Assembly: GCA_900554395.1 (NCBI GenBank)
Contig: USHB01000016.1
Location: 1-13,555, forward strand
Source: an uncultured Phascolarctobacterium sp.
GTDB taxonomy: Bacteria; Bacillota; Negativicutes; Acidaminococcales; Acidaminococcaceae
Length of the DNA stretch: 13,555 bases
Direction: 5' to 3'
Under the pieces are notes generated by a model. It did no database searches and was not told the origin of the DNA. It saw only the letters and a list, made by a program, of their open reading frames with translations. Positions 1 through 7,049 of the stretch are shown here, in pieces; within the stretch, counting starts at the first letter, position 1, and every line of letters starts with the position of its first letter. Position numbers and translations under genes: made by a program.

Positions 1-1
1 G

Positions 2-451
2 GTTGACGCTGCTGAAAAAGCAAAACTGGCAGAACTGAACGCCCCCATTGCCAAAGAACTTGCCAATACAATCCAGCTGGTTTCCGGCAAAATGGACCTG
101 AATAACCAGTACGGCTTTATGGTTGATGAAAAGCATTGGCTCAATGTTTATACGCAAATGAAAAACATCAGTGGCAAAGACATTGCCAACTTTACTTACC
201 GCGTTACAATTTATCAAAGCCAGAACGGTCCGGAACTTACCAGTTTTACCGTTTATAACGCCGATAATTTTCCTGACGGGCAAACGGTTAACAGCTACCG
301 CTATGCAGAACTTGATATGTTTGACCCCCGCACAAATACACTGCTTCAATCAGATTTTAAAAAACTGCCCTGGAGCGTAGACATTATCCGAGTTGAATTT
401 AAAGACGGTTCCGTAACTGAGCTTTACCGCGAAGTACCGGATGACAATTAA
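2..451 (+). CDS. C-terminal part of an unrecognised protein (5' truncated by window edge)
   Basis: The frame is open from base 2 with no stop until TAA at 449-451, so the gene begins upstream of the window; the first in-frame ATG at 92 lacks a good ribosome binding site and is probably internal. About 149 residues are visible. The first 25 or so are Lys/Ala/Glu-rich and look helical (a possible linker or coiled segment). The rest alternates short hydrophobic and polar stretches typical of a beta-sandwich, with segments such as QMKNISGKDIANFTYRVTIY. That N-x-S-G-K-x-I pattern recalls FxLYD/DUF5780-type extracellular domains, but this is only an impression. The signal peptide or membrane anchor, if any, lies outside the window. 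The gene ends 16 bases before a strong terminator. No function is assigned. Confidence is high that it is a gene and low on its identity. Confidence 0.8.
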   Translation, partial: VDAAEKAKLAELNAPIAKELANTIQLVSGKMDLNNQYGFMVDEKHWLNVYTQMKNISGKDIANFTYRVTIYQSQNGPELTSFTVYNADNFPDGQTVNSYRYAELDMFDPRTNTLLQSDFKKLPWSVDIIRVEFKDGSVTELYREVPDDN

Positions 452-462
452 AAAGCAAACAT

Positions 463-506
463 AAAAATCCCGGACTTACAAATGTAAATCCGGGACTTTT
501 TTATTT
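463..506. terminator. Bidirectional rho-independent terminator between convergent genes
   Basis: The arm at 468-480 (TCCCGGACTTACA) pairs with 483-495 (TGTAAATCCGGGA) with a single mismatch. The plus strand continues with a T-rich tract at 497-506, and on the minus strand the hairpin is followed by T's (complement of A's at 463-467). It can therefore end both the upstream plus-strand gene and the asmA-like minus-strand gene. The T tract on the plus side overlaps the stop codon (501-503) of the minus-strand gene. Confidence 0.9.
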
Positions 507-2132
507 GCCGAACAATTTGCCGAGACCCTGTTTTACAGCCCCGCCAACCTGCTGGCGCACGTTTTCGCGTACTTCTTCCTTAGTGGGAACACTGAAAGAA
601 GATTCGCTCATTTTATCAAATGTAATTTTGCCGTTGCTGTTCATTACAGCGTTGCTGGTAAAGCTGCCCAGCGGCGTGCCGATAGTTATGCCGGAGAAAG
701 TCATCTGACCGTTAGCACGGCTGAAATTGCCGGAAAGCGAATTAAACGGAACGCCTGCAAAATTGCCGGGCGCAATGTTAAAAGTACCATTTGCCACAGC
801 GCTTTCAGCACTGCCGGTGCCTGTTGCATCTGCTTCAAAAGCAAGAGGCCCGCTGATTTGCGTTTCCGTTACCGCGGTGCTGTCCATGCCGCTGCCGGAA
901 AGATGCAGCGCAAAGTTTTTGGTTGCCGCTTCTACCGTGCCGCTGACGCCTAAAGTGCCGTTATAAACATTGGCATAAGTATTGCTGAGCGTTACCAGCC
1001 CGCCTGCATAATTGTAATTACCATTGATGCCGGTAGCAACAAGCGGCGCAACTTCCAGTTTATCCATGGTAAAGCTGCCGTTAATTACAGGTGCATCTAT
1101 CGGGCCTGTTACCTTGCCGTTAATGTTTACGCTGTCCGTAATGCCAAGGCCCGGGCTGACAGCATCAACACGGAAGGACGGAGCTGCTATGTTTAAATCG
1201 TAGGTAGGCATGCCAAGTTTCTGGAACAGGATTTTGCCGTCCATGGTAACATCCTGCCCTTCAACCTTGCCACTGACGCCGGTAAAGGTTGCCGCATCGT
1301 TATTAATGGCAAAGCTGCCGCCGCCATCGGTAATATTATAACCAAGCGCCTTGGCAGATACATTTGCCAGGCTGCCGTCAAGGTTCAGCTTCCACTGCGC
1401 ATCATGCAGGCTGCTTACCAGTTTGGCGCCGTTAATTACGCCGCCGGTAATGCTTAAATCACCAAAGGAAGGCAGTACCTTCATCAGTTCGGTAAGCTGC
1501 AGGTTTTTAACTTCAGCATCAATATTTACATCGTCATATTTTTTATCAATGCTGCCTATTAAATCAGCATCGCCGTTTTTGCCCTGCAAAGTAAAGTTAA
1601 TATCCGGAAATTCCTTCAAATTAGCCTGCATCTGCACATTGTCAAAATCAAGCTGCTGTCCGTTCATATCAAGTGCCAGCGCGCCTTCTTCAATGGCTAC
1701 CATTCCGCGGAACTCCGTGGGCTTATCGTCTTCTTTTTTGGAAAAATTAATGTAATTGATAATATCAAGCCCGTCTTTATCGGTGTAGCTTACCGCAAAT
1801 TTAGGCTTTTCAATAGAAATGCTGTTAATGGAATTAATGCCGAAAGAACCTTTTACAAGGTCAAACAAATTGGCCGATACATTCATTACCGGCACTTCGG
1901 CAAGCGTTTTGCCGTTAGGCGCAGTCCACACAACGTCCTCAAACACTACGTTGCCCGATACGCTGGCGCTGAAATGGCCTATTGCAAGTTTGCCCTGAAG
2001 CACCGTCTGCTTGTCAGCCATTTCGCTTACAAAGCCTGCCGCCTTGTTGCCGGCCACATGCACAGCCAGCGTGCCGACAATTATCAGCGCGGCTATTACC
2101 CCGCCGGCTATTTTATGCTTTCTTTGTAACAT
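501..2132 (-). CDS. AsmA-like inner-membrane-anchored periplasmic protein
   Basis: About 543 residues. A single N-terminal transmembrane helix (about residues 8-27, rich in I/V/A/L/G after a basic start MLQRKHK) is followed by a long periplasmic region of short beta-strand repeats (G-x-hydrophobic patterns, many 'GNGT'-like turns) and a basic amphipathic C-terminus ending GGAVKQGLGKLFGK. This architecture matches the AsmA/TamB/YhdP superfamily. Members form long hydrophobic grooves and are implicated in moving phospholipid to, or maintaining, the outer membrane in diderms, which fits a Negativicute. The specific substrate is unknown. Start choice: GTG at 2141 and ATG at 2138 are also in frame, but GGGG in the ruvX-asmA gap lies at a proper distance only from the ATG at 2130-2132. 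It sits 22 bases after the ruvX stop, so it is probably the last gene of the ireB-ruvX transcript. Family is moderately certain; function is inference. Confidence 0.8.
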   Translation of the reverse strand: MLQRKHKIAGGVIAALIIVGTLAVHVAGNKAAGFVSEMADKQTVLQGKLAIGHFSASVSGNVVFEDVVWTAPNGKTLAEVPVMNVSANLFDLVKGSFGINSINSISIEKPKFAVSYTDKDGLDIINYINFSKKEDDKPTEFRGMVAIEEGALALDMNGQQLDFDNVQMQANLKEFPDINFTLQGKNGDADLIGSIDKKYDDVNIDAEVKNLQLTELMKVLPSFGDLSITGGVINGAKLVSSLHDAQWKLNLDGSLANVSAKALGYNITDGGGSFAINNDAATFTGVSGKVEGQDVTMDGKILFQKLGMPTYDLNIAAPSFRVDAVSPGLGITDSVNINGKVTGPIDAPVINGSFTMDKLEVAPLVATGINGNYNYAGGLVTLSNTYANVYNGTLGVSGTVEAATKNFALHLSGSGMDSTAVTETQISGPLAFEADATGTGSAESAVANGTFNIAPGNFAGVPFNSLSGNFSRANGQMTFSGITIGTPLGSFTSNAVMNSNGKITFDKMSESSFSVPTKEEVRENVRQQVGGAVKQGLGKLFGK

Positions 2133-2154
2133 TAACATCACCCCGCTGCCGTTA

Positions 2155-2571
2155 TTAGCGGCGGCTGTCCAGATAGTTCTGCAAAATAACCACAGCCGCC
2201 ATCATATCAATAATTTTTTTGCGTTTGCTGCGGCGCAAATCGGCATCTACCAGTACTTTTTCGGCTGCCACGGTAGATAACCGTTCATCCCACAGCACCA
2301 CTTTTATGCCTTCAAAGCGATTGCGCAGTTCTTCGGCAAAAGCCTCGCTTATCTGCGCACGCTCGCCTATTGTGCCGTTCATATTTTTGGGGTAGCCCAC
2401 AACAATGGTGTCTACCTCATGCTCTTTAATCAGTTCGCCAATACGGGCAAAATCGCGTTCTTCGCTGGTGCGGCGTATTGTTTCCACGCCGCCGGCAATC
2501 ATGCCCATTAAATCGCTTGTTGCCACGCCGATAGTGCGCGTGCCTACGTCAAGCCCCATTGTTCTCATCAT
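2155..2571 (-). CDS. ruvX: RuvX/YqgF-family putative Holliday junction resolvase or pre-16S rRNA nuclease
   Basis: 138 residues, the normal length for this RNase H-fold family. Visible signatures are the first strand [16 protein letters not shown] with catalytic Asp8, the [10 protein letters not shown] loop (57-66), WDERLST (94-100) carrying the acidic Glu96, and the final helix [12 protein letters not shown] with Asp122. The family is linked to 5'-end maturation of 16S rRNA in E. coli and to Holliday junction resolution by homology; which applies here cannot be told from sequence. There are two adjacent ATGs (2571 and 2568). The ribosome binding site GGCGG, which overlaps the ireB stop region, is spaced 4 and 7 bases from them, so the second is an equally good or better start. 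The gap to ireB is 9 bases, indicating translational coupling. ireB-ruvX adjacency is conserved in Firmicutes. Confidence 0.93.
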   Translation of the reverse strand: MMRTMGLDVGTRTIGVATSDLMGMIAGGVETIRRTSEERDFARIGELIKEHEVDTIVVGYPKNMNGTIGERAQISEAFAEELRNRFEGIKVVLWDERLSTVAAEKVLVDADLRRSKRKKIIDMMAAVVILQNYLDSRR

Positions 2572-2580
2572 AACGCCGCC

Positions 2581-2841
2581 TTATTTTTTAGCTGCCGCTG
2601 CAAGATAATTTTTTACAAGTTCTTCCAGCAGTTCATAACGTTCAAAACGGCGCAGCTTGGTGCGTGAATCGTTATGGCTGGTAATATAAGTGGGGTCGCC
2701 GCTCAGCAAATAGCCTACAAGCTGGTCAACCGGGTTATAGCCTTTTTCTTCCAACGCAGCGTAAACTTCGCGGATAACCTGCGCAACATCTTTTTTATCG
2801 TCATTACGTTTAAACATCATTGTTTCACTTGAGATGCCCAT
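2581..2841 (-). CDS. ireB: IreB family regulatory phosphoprotein (UPF0297)
   Basis: 86 residues, full length for the family (B. subtilis YrzL-like). Family hallmarks are visible: the N-terminus [10 protein letters not shown], then [19 protein letters not shown] (about 33-51) and the ELVKNYL C-terminal helix. In Enterococcus, IreB is phosphorylated on N-terminal threonines by the PASTA kinase IreK and restrains cephalosporin resistance. Here Thr7 is present and the other site position is Ser4; whether it is phosphorylated is unknown, and no kinase gene is in view. The start is set by an excellent ribosome binding site, AAGGAGG, 7 bases upstream of the ATG. It is the first gene after the alaS terminator and is followed at 9 bases by ruvX. 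Confidence 0.95.
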   Translation of the reverse strand: MGISSETMMFKRNDDKKDVAQVIREVYAALEEKGYNPVDQLVGYLLSGDPTYITSHNDSRTKLRRFERYELLEELVKNYLAAAAKK

Positions 2842-2871
2842 GATTATGCCTCCTTAAACATCTTTTATTCT

Positions 2872-2880
2872 ATTTTAACA
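2872..2880 (-). promoter_or_regulatory. Possible extended -10 promoter of ireB-ruvX-asmA-like
   Basis: On the minus strand the sequence reads TGTTAAAAT, an extended -10 (TG-N-TAAAAT), 31 bases before the ireB start and downstream of the alaS terminator. No good -35 box is visible 17 bases upstream. A promoter here is expected because the terminator separates alaS from ireB; the exact box is inference. Confidence 0.45.
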
Positions 2881-2897
2881 TACCTTAACACAAATTA

Positions 2898-2934
2898 ATA
2901 GAAAGAAACGGCTGAGCTTTTCAACCCAGCCGTT
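2898..2934 (-). terminator. Rho-independent terminator of alaS
   Basis: Arms at 2925-2934 and 2907-2916 form a 10-bp stem (one G-U pair) with an 8-base loop. On the minus strand it is followed by a short pyrimidine-rich tract (TCTTTCT). It lies 14 bases beyond the alaS stop. The interrupted T tract suggests moderate strength, so some read-through into ireB is possible. Confidence 0.8.
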
Positions 2935-2947
2935 ACTATTTTGTGAA

Positions 2948-5572
2948 TTATTTAATCTGTGCTTCAATAACTTTTAAAGCAGCCTGCAATGCTTCATCAA
3001 GTTTGCCTGCATCTTTGCCGCCTGCCTGCGCCATATCCGGGCGTCCGCCGCCGCCGCCGCCGCAGGTTTTGGCAACTTCTTTAACAATCTGTCCTGCATG
3101 GATGCCTTTAGCAACGGCATCTTTGGTTGCCATGGCAAGAATGTTAATTTTGCCGCTGTCGATAACGTCAGCCAGTACAACAACGCCGCCAACTTTATCG
3201 CGCATCTGGTCGCCGAGGTTACGCAGTGCTTCTACATCGCCTGCGCTTACTTTCTGCACAAGCACGGGCACGCCTTTAATGTCGCAGATGCTGTCTGCCG
3301 CGCCGCTTACCTGTGCTTTGGCAATCTGTCCTTCAAGGTCGCCGATTTTCTGCTCAGCAGCTTTATAATCAGCCTGCAATGCGCAAATGCGTGCGCAAAG
3401 GTCGTTGCTGCGGCATTTAAGGTTATTGGCCGCAGTTTTAACCATGTCTTCCATCTCACGCACATAGTTAAGCGCGCCATGGCCGGTTACAGCCTCAATG
3501 CGGCGCACGCCTGCACCGGTACTCGATTCGGAAAGTATTTTGAACATACCGATTTGCGCGGTATTTTTAACATGTACGCCGCCGCAGAATTCCATGGAAT
3601 AATCCGGCACGGTTACAACGCGGACAATGCTGCCGTATTTTTCGCCGAACAGCGCCACAGCGCCGCGTTTTTTAGCTTCGTCAATCGGCAGTTCTTCAAT
3701 GGTTACGTCTTTGGCAGCCAGAATCTGCTCGTTGACAATTTCTTCAACTTTGCGCAGTTCTTCTTCCGTTACCGGAGAGAAATGCGAGAAGTCAAAACGC
3801 AGGCGGTCAGGGCCTACATAGCTGCCTGCCTGGTTTACATGGTCGCCCAGCACAAGTTTGAGCGCTGCATGCAGCAGGTGGGTTGCTGTATGGTTGCGGG
3901 CAATATCATTTTTGCGCGCACGTTCAATTTCAAATTTAACTTCATCGCCAACGGCAACAGTGCCTTCCAGCACGGTACCAATCATAATGGTAGCGCCGTC
4001 CGGCAGTTTTTTAGTATTTTCAACTTCCATTACGCCGGCAGGTGCCACAATGCGGCCGGTATCGCCAAGCTGTCCGCCGCCCTCTGCGTGGAATGCGGTA
4101 ACATCGCAGATAACTGCTGCCTTTTTGCCGTCTTCCATGCTTTCAACCGGCTGTGCATCATGCGCCGGGAAAATAGCAACAATCTTGCCGCCTTCTGCGC
4201 TTTCATCAACTTTCAGCGCAGCATGGTCAACTGCTTTGGTATCGTAAATAACCGGACGTCCGCTCTTATCATCGCGGGCATCACGCGCCATTTTACGCTG
4301 AACTTCTAGCGCTTCGTTAAAAGCATCCTCATCCAGAGTCATGCCTTCTTCTTCTAAAATTTCAGCGGTCAGTTCACGCGGGAAGCCGAAAGTATCGCTC
4401 AGACGGAAAGCAGTTGCGCCGTCAAGCACGGTTTTATTTTCAGCTTTCAGTCTGGCAATTTCTTCATTCAAAAGTTCAGTACCCTGGCGCAGAGTGCGCA
4501 GGAAGCTGGTTTCTTCCATATCCACTACTTTATGCAGGAAGATTTCCTTTTCAACAAGGTACGGATACGGCTCTTTGTACATATCAATAACAACATCTAC
4601 TGCACCTTCAAGGAATTTATCTTCGATGCCGATTAAACGTCCGTGGCGGATTGCACGGCGCAGAATGCGGCGCAGTACATAGCCGCGGCCTTCGTTGGAA
4701 GGCAGCACGCCGTCAGCAATCATAAAGGTCAGGCTGCGAACATGGTCGGCAATAACTTTTAAGGAAACATCGGTTTTGGCATCCTTGCCGTATTCTACGC
4801 CTGCAACTTTGGCTGCATATTCAATAATCGGGAAAATAAGGTCGGTTTCAAAGTTGGAAGGTTTGCCCTGCAAAACAGAAGCAAGACGTTCCAAACCGGC
4901 GCCGGTATCAATGTTTTTGCTTGCCAGCGGAGTGTAAGTGCCGTCTTCGTTCTGGTTGTACTGGGTAAATACCAGATTCCAGATTTCCAGATAACGGTCG
5001 CAGTCACAGCCCGGTTTGCAGTCCGGTCTGCCGCAGCCGCGTTCTTCACCAAGGTCAATGTGCAATTCGCTGTCCGGTCCGCACGGGCCGCTGCCAATTT
5101 CCCAGAAGTTTTCTTCCAGGCGCACAATGCGTTCATCAGGCACACCAACAACATTGTGCCAGATTTCATAAGCCTCATCATCGGTCGGATGAATGGTTAC
5201 CCACAGTTTATCAGCAGGCAGTTCCAGTTCTTTGGTTAAAAATTCCCAGCTCCAGGGAATAATTTCCTTTTTGAAATAATCGCCGAAGGAAAAGTCGCCC
5301 AGCATTTCAAAATAAGTATGGTGGCGCGCAGTGCGGCCTACGTTTTCAATATCGCCGGTACGCACGCAGCGCTGGCAGGTTGCAATACGGGTGCAGGGCG
5401 GTTTCATTTTACCGGTAAAAAACGGTTTAAAAGGTGCCATGCCTGCGCCGATTAACAATAAAGTCGGGTCATCCTGCGGAATGAGCGAAGCGCTCGGCAG
5501 AACGAGATGTCCTCTTTCTTCAAAAAATTTCAGAAATCTGCTGCGGATTTCATTACCAGACATATACTTCAT
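2948..5572 (-). CDS. alaS: Alanine--tRNA ligase
   Basis: 874 residues, full length. It charges tRNA-Ala with alanine in the cytoplasm. The class II catalytic core is at about 1-240 with RTGDIENVGRTARHHTYFEM (71-90). A Cys-rich insertion, CGRPDCKPGCDCD (180-192), is typical of Firmicutes enzymes. The tRNA-binding and middle region follows to about 450. The editing domain carries the zinc ligands HTATH (His561, His565) and CGGVH (Cys663, His667). The C-Ala domain holds the canonical glycine run CGGGGGGRPDMAQAGG (837-852). Start: the open frame extends upstream to 5644, but that codon overlaps the promoter -35 box. The ATG at 5570-5572 has AAGGAG upstream at normal spacing, and MKYMSGNEIRSRFLKFFEERGH-like N-termini begin here in homologues. 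It is transcribed alone from a strong promoter and ends at its own terminator. Confidence 0.98.
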   Translation of the reverse strand: MKYMSGNEIRSRFLKFFEERGHLVLPSASLIPQDDPTLLLIGAGMAPFKPFFTGKMKPPCTRIATCQRCVRTGDIENVGRTARHHTYFEMLGDFSFGDYFKKEIIPWSWEFLTKELELPADKLWVTIHPTDDEAYEIWHNVVGVPDERIVRLEENFWEIGSGPCGPDSELHIDLGEERGCGRPDCKPGCDCDRYLEIWNLVFTQYNQNEDGTYTPLASKNIDTGAGLERLASVLQGKPSNFETDLIFPIIEYAAKVAGVEYGKDAKTDVSLKVIADHVRSLTFMIADGVLPSNEGRGYVLRRILRRAIRHGRLIGIEDKFLEGAVDVVIDMYKEPYPYLVEKEIFLHKVVDMEETSFLRTLRQGTELLNEEIARLKAENKTVLDGATAFRLSDTFGFPRELTAEILEEEGMTLDEDAFNEALEVQRKMARDARDDKSGRPVIYDTKAVDHAALKVDESAEGGKIVAIFPAHDAQPVESMEDGKKAAVICDVTAFHAEGGGQLGDTGRIVAPAGVMEVENTKKLPDGATIMIGTVLEGTVAVGDEVKFEIERARKNDIARNHTATHLLHAALKLVLGDHVNQAGSYVGPDRLRFDFSHFSPVTEEELRKVEEIVNEQILAAKDVTIEELPIDEAKKRGAVALFGEKYGSIVRVVTVPDYSMEFCGGVHVKNTAQIGMFKILSESSTGAGVRRIEAVTGHGALNYVREMEDMVKTAANNLKCRSNDLCARICALQADYKAAEQKIGDLEGQIAKAQVSGAADSICDIKGVPVLVQKVSAGDVEALRNLGDQMRDKVGGVVVLADVIDSGKINILAMATKDAVAKGIHAGQIVKEVAKTCGGGGGGRPDMAQAGGKDAGKLDEALQAALKVIEAQIK

Positions 5573-5615
5573 ATTCAACAATCGCTCCTTTAAAATAGCT
5601 ACAACACATATAAAA

Positions 5616-5644
5616 ATTATATAAAAATTAGCGTGCAAAGTCAA
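5616..5644 (-). promoter_or_regulatory. Sigma-70/sigma-A promoter of alaS
   Basis: On the minus strand there is a -35 TTGACT (5639-5644), a spacer of exactly 17 bases, and a -10 TATAAT (5616-5621), followed by about 43 bases of leader to the ATG. This is nearly consensus and the best promoter in the window. An imperfect dyad CGTGC/GCACG (5632-5636 and 5646-5650) brackets the -35 box. No T-box leader (no GGTGG-ACCGCG element, and far too short) is present. Confidence 0.9.
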
Positions 5645-5753
5645 CGCACGGTTAAAGTATACAAGGCATTTTGCCGCTTACGCGGATTAAAATAAGCTAT
5701 TGTATTTTAGATTTAATGCTTATTTACGTTACGCCTTTGATGATACGATATAA

Positions 5754-5919
5754 CTGCTTATTTATTTTATCAATCATTCATGTCACTTTTTGAAAAGACC
5801 AAAAAGTAACCAAAAAGTCTCTGCTCCAGCAAAAAACTTAACGGCTCATTATCAAATAAGCAGGCACTTGCAGCATTAGCCGGAGGGTGTTTGAACGCAG
5901 CGAGTTCTGTGGAAATTTT
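5754..5919. repeat. Putative dispersed intergenic repeat (non-coding)
   Basis: This fills most of the roughly 450-base gap between the alaS promoter and the next gene. It contains ACTTTTT (5785-5791) paired with AAAAAGT (5801-5807), a tandem CCAAAAAGT (5799-5807 and 5810-5818), CGGCTCAT/ATTAGCCG near-complementary arms (5842-5849, 5875-5882), and a 10-bp inverted pair CTGCTTATTT (5754-5763) / AAATAAGCAG (5854-5863). On the minus strand a frame of about 50 codons without a start stays open and ends at 5770; it includes EPLSFLLEQRLFGYFLVFSK. Such start-less frames rich in 'FGYF/FSKS' are, in my recollection, typical of spurious hypothetical proteins called on dispersed Firmicutes repeats. That it is repeated in the genome is inference. 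The flanks 5645-5753 and 5920-6020 hold nothing else I can name. Confidence 0.4.
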
Positions 5920-6020
5920 TATTAATTAAAGTTTATGCAAAGGAGCGGCAGAAAGTCTGTTTTCATATCCGTTTTATAGTTATACCGCAAGGTAATCAAG
6001 ATAAAACCAAGACAGTGTAA

Positions 6021-6057
6021 TTGTTTTCAGCGGAAGATATGCTATACTTTATATAGC
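6021..6057 (+). promoter_or_regulatory. Likely promoter of the DUF3396-like gene with a dyad on the -10
   Basis: TTGTTT (6021-6026) and TATACT (6043-6048) are separated by 16 bases and lie about 50 bases before the start codon. A perfect 6-bp dyad, GCTATA (6041-6046) / TATAGC (6052-6057), overlaps the -10 box and could be an operator or chance AT-rich symmetry. Confidence 0.55.
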
Positions 6058-6096
6058 ACACCTGCTAAAAACCGTATTTAAAAATGGTAAATAAAC

Positions 6097-6981
6097 ATGA
6101 ATAATATTTTTGATTTTGAAGAAACAGAAAAGACAGGCCTCAGAAAAGGTATCGTTTTTTATTTTAACGATTGGGTTGATGAAAAAATAATTTCCACATT
6201 AGAGGAAATTTTAGAGCAATTTCTTTTTCTGACGCAGGAGCAATTTACAAAGAAATGCAATGGCGGCAAGGATGTTTATGTCAACCGTAGAAACATTCGC
6301 GGCGGATGGAAAAAAGTATTTCATAAAACATTTGATAATTTTGATGACTCTAATATTTTAATATTAGATAACTGTACGCCCCAAAAGCTGCAGACAATTT
6401 ATACCCGCATTATGCCGAGTAATTATAAGGTTCCGTCCATAAATTATTTTGTATACAGCTATCTTTATTTTCAATGCCCGCTTAATACAGAATGGTCAGC
6501 CATCTATCAATTTATGGAATATGTAAACAGCAAACTTACAATTCATTACGCCAGCGCGGGATATGAGATGGCATTCAATGACCTCTGCCCAAAAAGTCCG
6601 GGTTATGGCGTGAGAGCCTTGAACAACTTAAAATATGTAAACAGCTACTATACAGAATGGGACGGACTGAGTTTAAGCACACGTTTTGGTATTCCATGCC
6701 CCAATTTTATACAAATCCTGCATCCGGAGTTAATGAAAAAAATAAGTTCAGAAATTCCCGATGAACTACACGCAAAATTAGTAAATTACCATCTTTTTCT
6801 TGATATACTTGACCGGAAATCTGAAAAAATGCCGGAACCGGAATTGGAACAGATAGCAGCCCGGTATCAAAAACTGTATAGGCTGCTGAAACCAGTCCTT
6901 GTAGCGCCTGAGCGCTCTATGTTTATGAAAAAGGATGCCTATGAAAAACGTCTGAAACGGTTTGAAGAAGCATTACAATAG
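6097..6981 (+). CDS. DUF3396-like (type VI immunity-like) protein, orphan
   Basis: 294 residues, soluble, with no signal peptide or membrane segment. I see the outline of the DUF3396 family: an early strand RKGIVFYFNDW (17-27) leading into a helix, a middle strand with INYFVYSYLYFQCPL, then LTIHYASAGYEMAF (compare the 'HG-AG' region of the family) and a late GIPCPNFIQIL (compare the family's G-x-NWL segment), then a charged C-terminal helix. DUF3396 proteins are annotated as immunity proteins against type VI secretion nucleases in Proteobacteria; that role here is inference and the family match is from memory, not a search. The gene is clearly more AT-rich than its neighbours, stands alone between two minus-strand operons, and has no toxin next to it, which suggests horizontal acquisition. 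No Shine-Dalgarno is visible before the ATG. A 6-codon frame (ATG 6084 to TAA 6104) overlaps the start out of frame. Gene reality is likely; function is uncertain. Confidence 0.8.
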   Translation: MNNIFDFEETEKTGLRKGIVFYFNDWVDEKIISTLEEILEQFLFLTQEQFTKKCNGGKDVYVNRRNIRGGWKKVFHKTFDNFDDSNILILDNCTPQKLQTIYTRIMPSNYKVPSINYFVYSYLYFQCPLNTEWSAIYQFMEYVNSKLTIHYASAGYEMAFNDLCPKSPGYGVRALNNLKYVNSYYTEWDGLSLSTRFGIPCPNFIQILHPELMKKISSEIPDELHAKLVNYHLFLDILDRKSEKMPEPELEQIAARYQKLYRLLKPVLVAPERSMFMKKDAYEKRLKRFEEALQ

Positions 6982-7003
6982 CTTCCAGTTTATTAAACAT
7001 ACA

Positions 7004-7034
7004 AAAACCCCGTACCCAAAAGGTACGGGGTTTT
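7004..7034. terminator. Bidirectional rho-independent terminator
   Basis: A perfect 13-bp stem AAAACCCCGTACC (7004-7016) / GGTACGGGGTTTT (7022-7034) has a 5-base loop. T runs follow on both strands. It ends the DUF3396-like gene (22 bases past its stop) and, on the minus strand, the desulfidase transcript (16 bases past its stop). Confidence 0.95.
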
Positions 7035-7049
7035 AATTTGCGTTTAAAG

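Noticed and set aside
3050..3065. CCG trinucleotide run resembling a microsatellite
   Set aside because: It encodes the canonical glycine run of the AlaRS C-Ala domain, so it is functional coding sequence.
3098..4309. Plus-strand open frame of about 403 codons inside alaS
   Set aside because: It is an antisense shadow of alaS; the minus-strand protein shows every AlaRS motif, and the shadow has no recognisable fold or ribosome binding site.
5573..5720. T-box leader before alaS
   Set aside because: The near-consensus promoter leaves a leader of about 40 bases, and no GGTGG-ACCGCG-like antiterminator motif is present.
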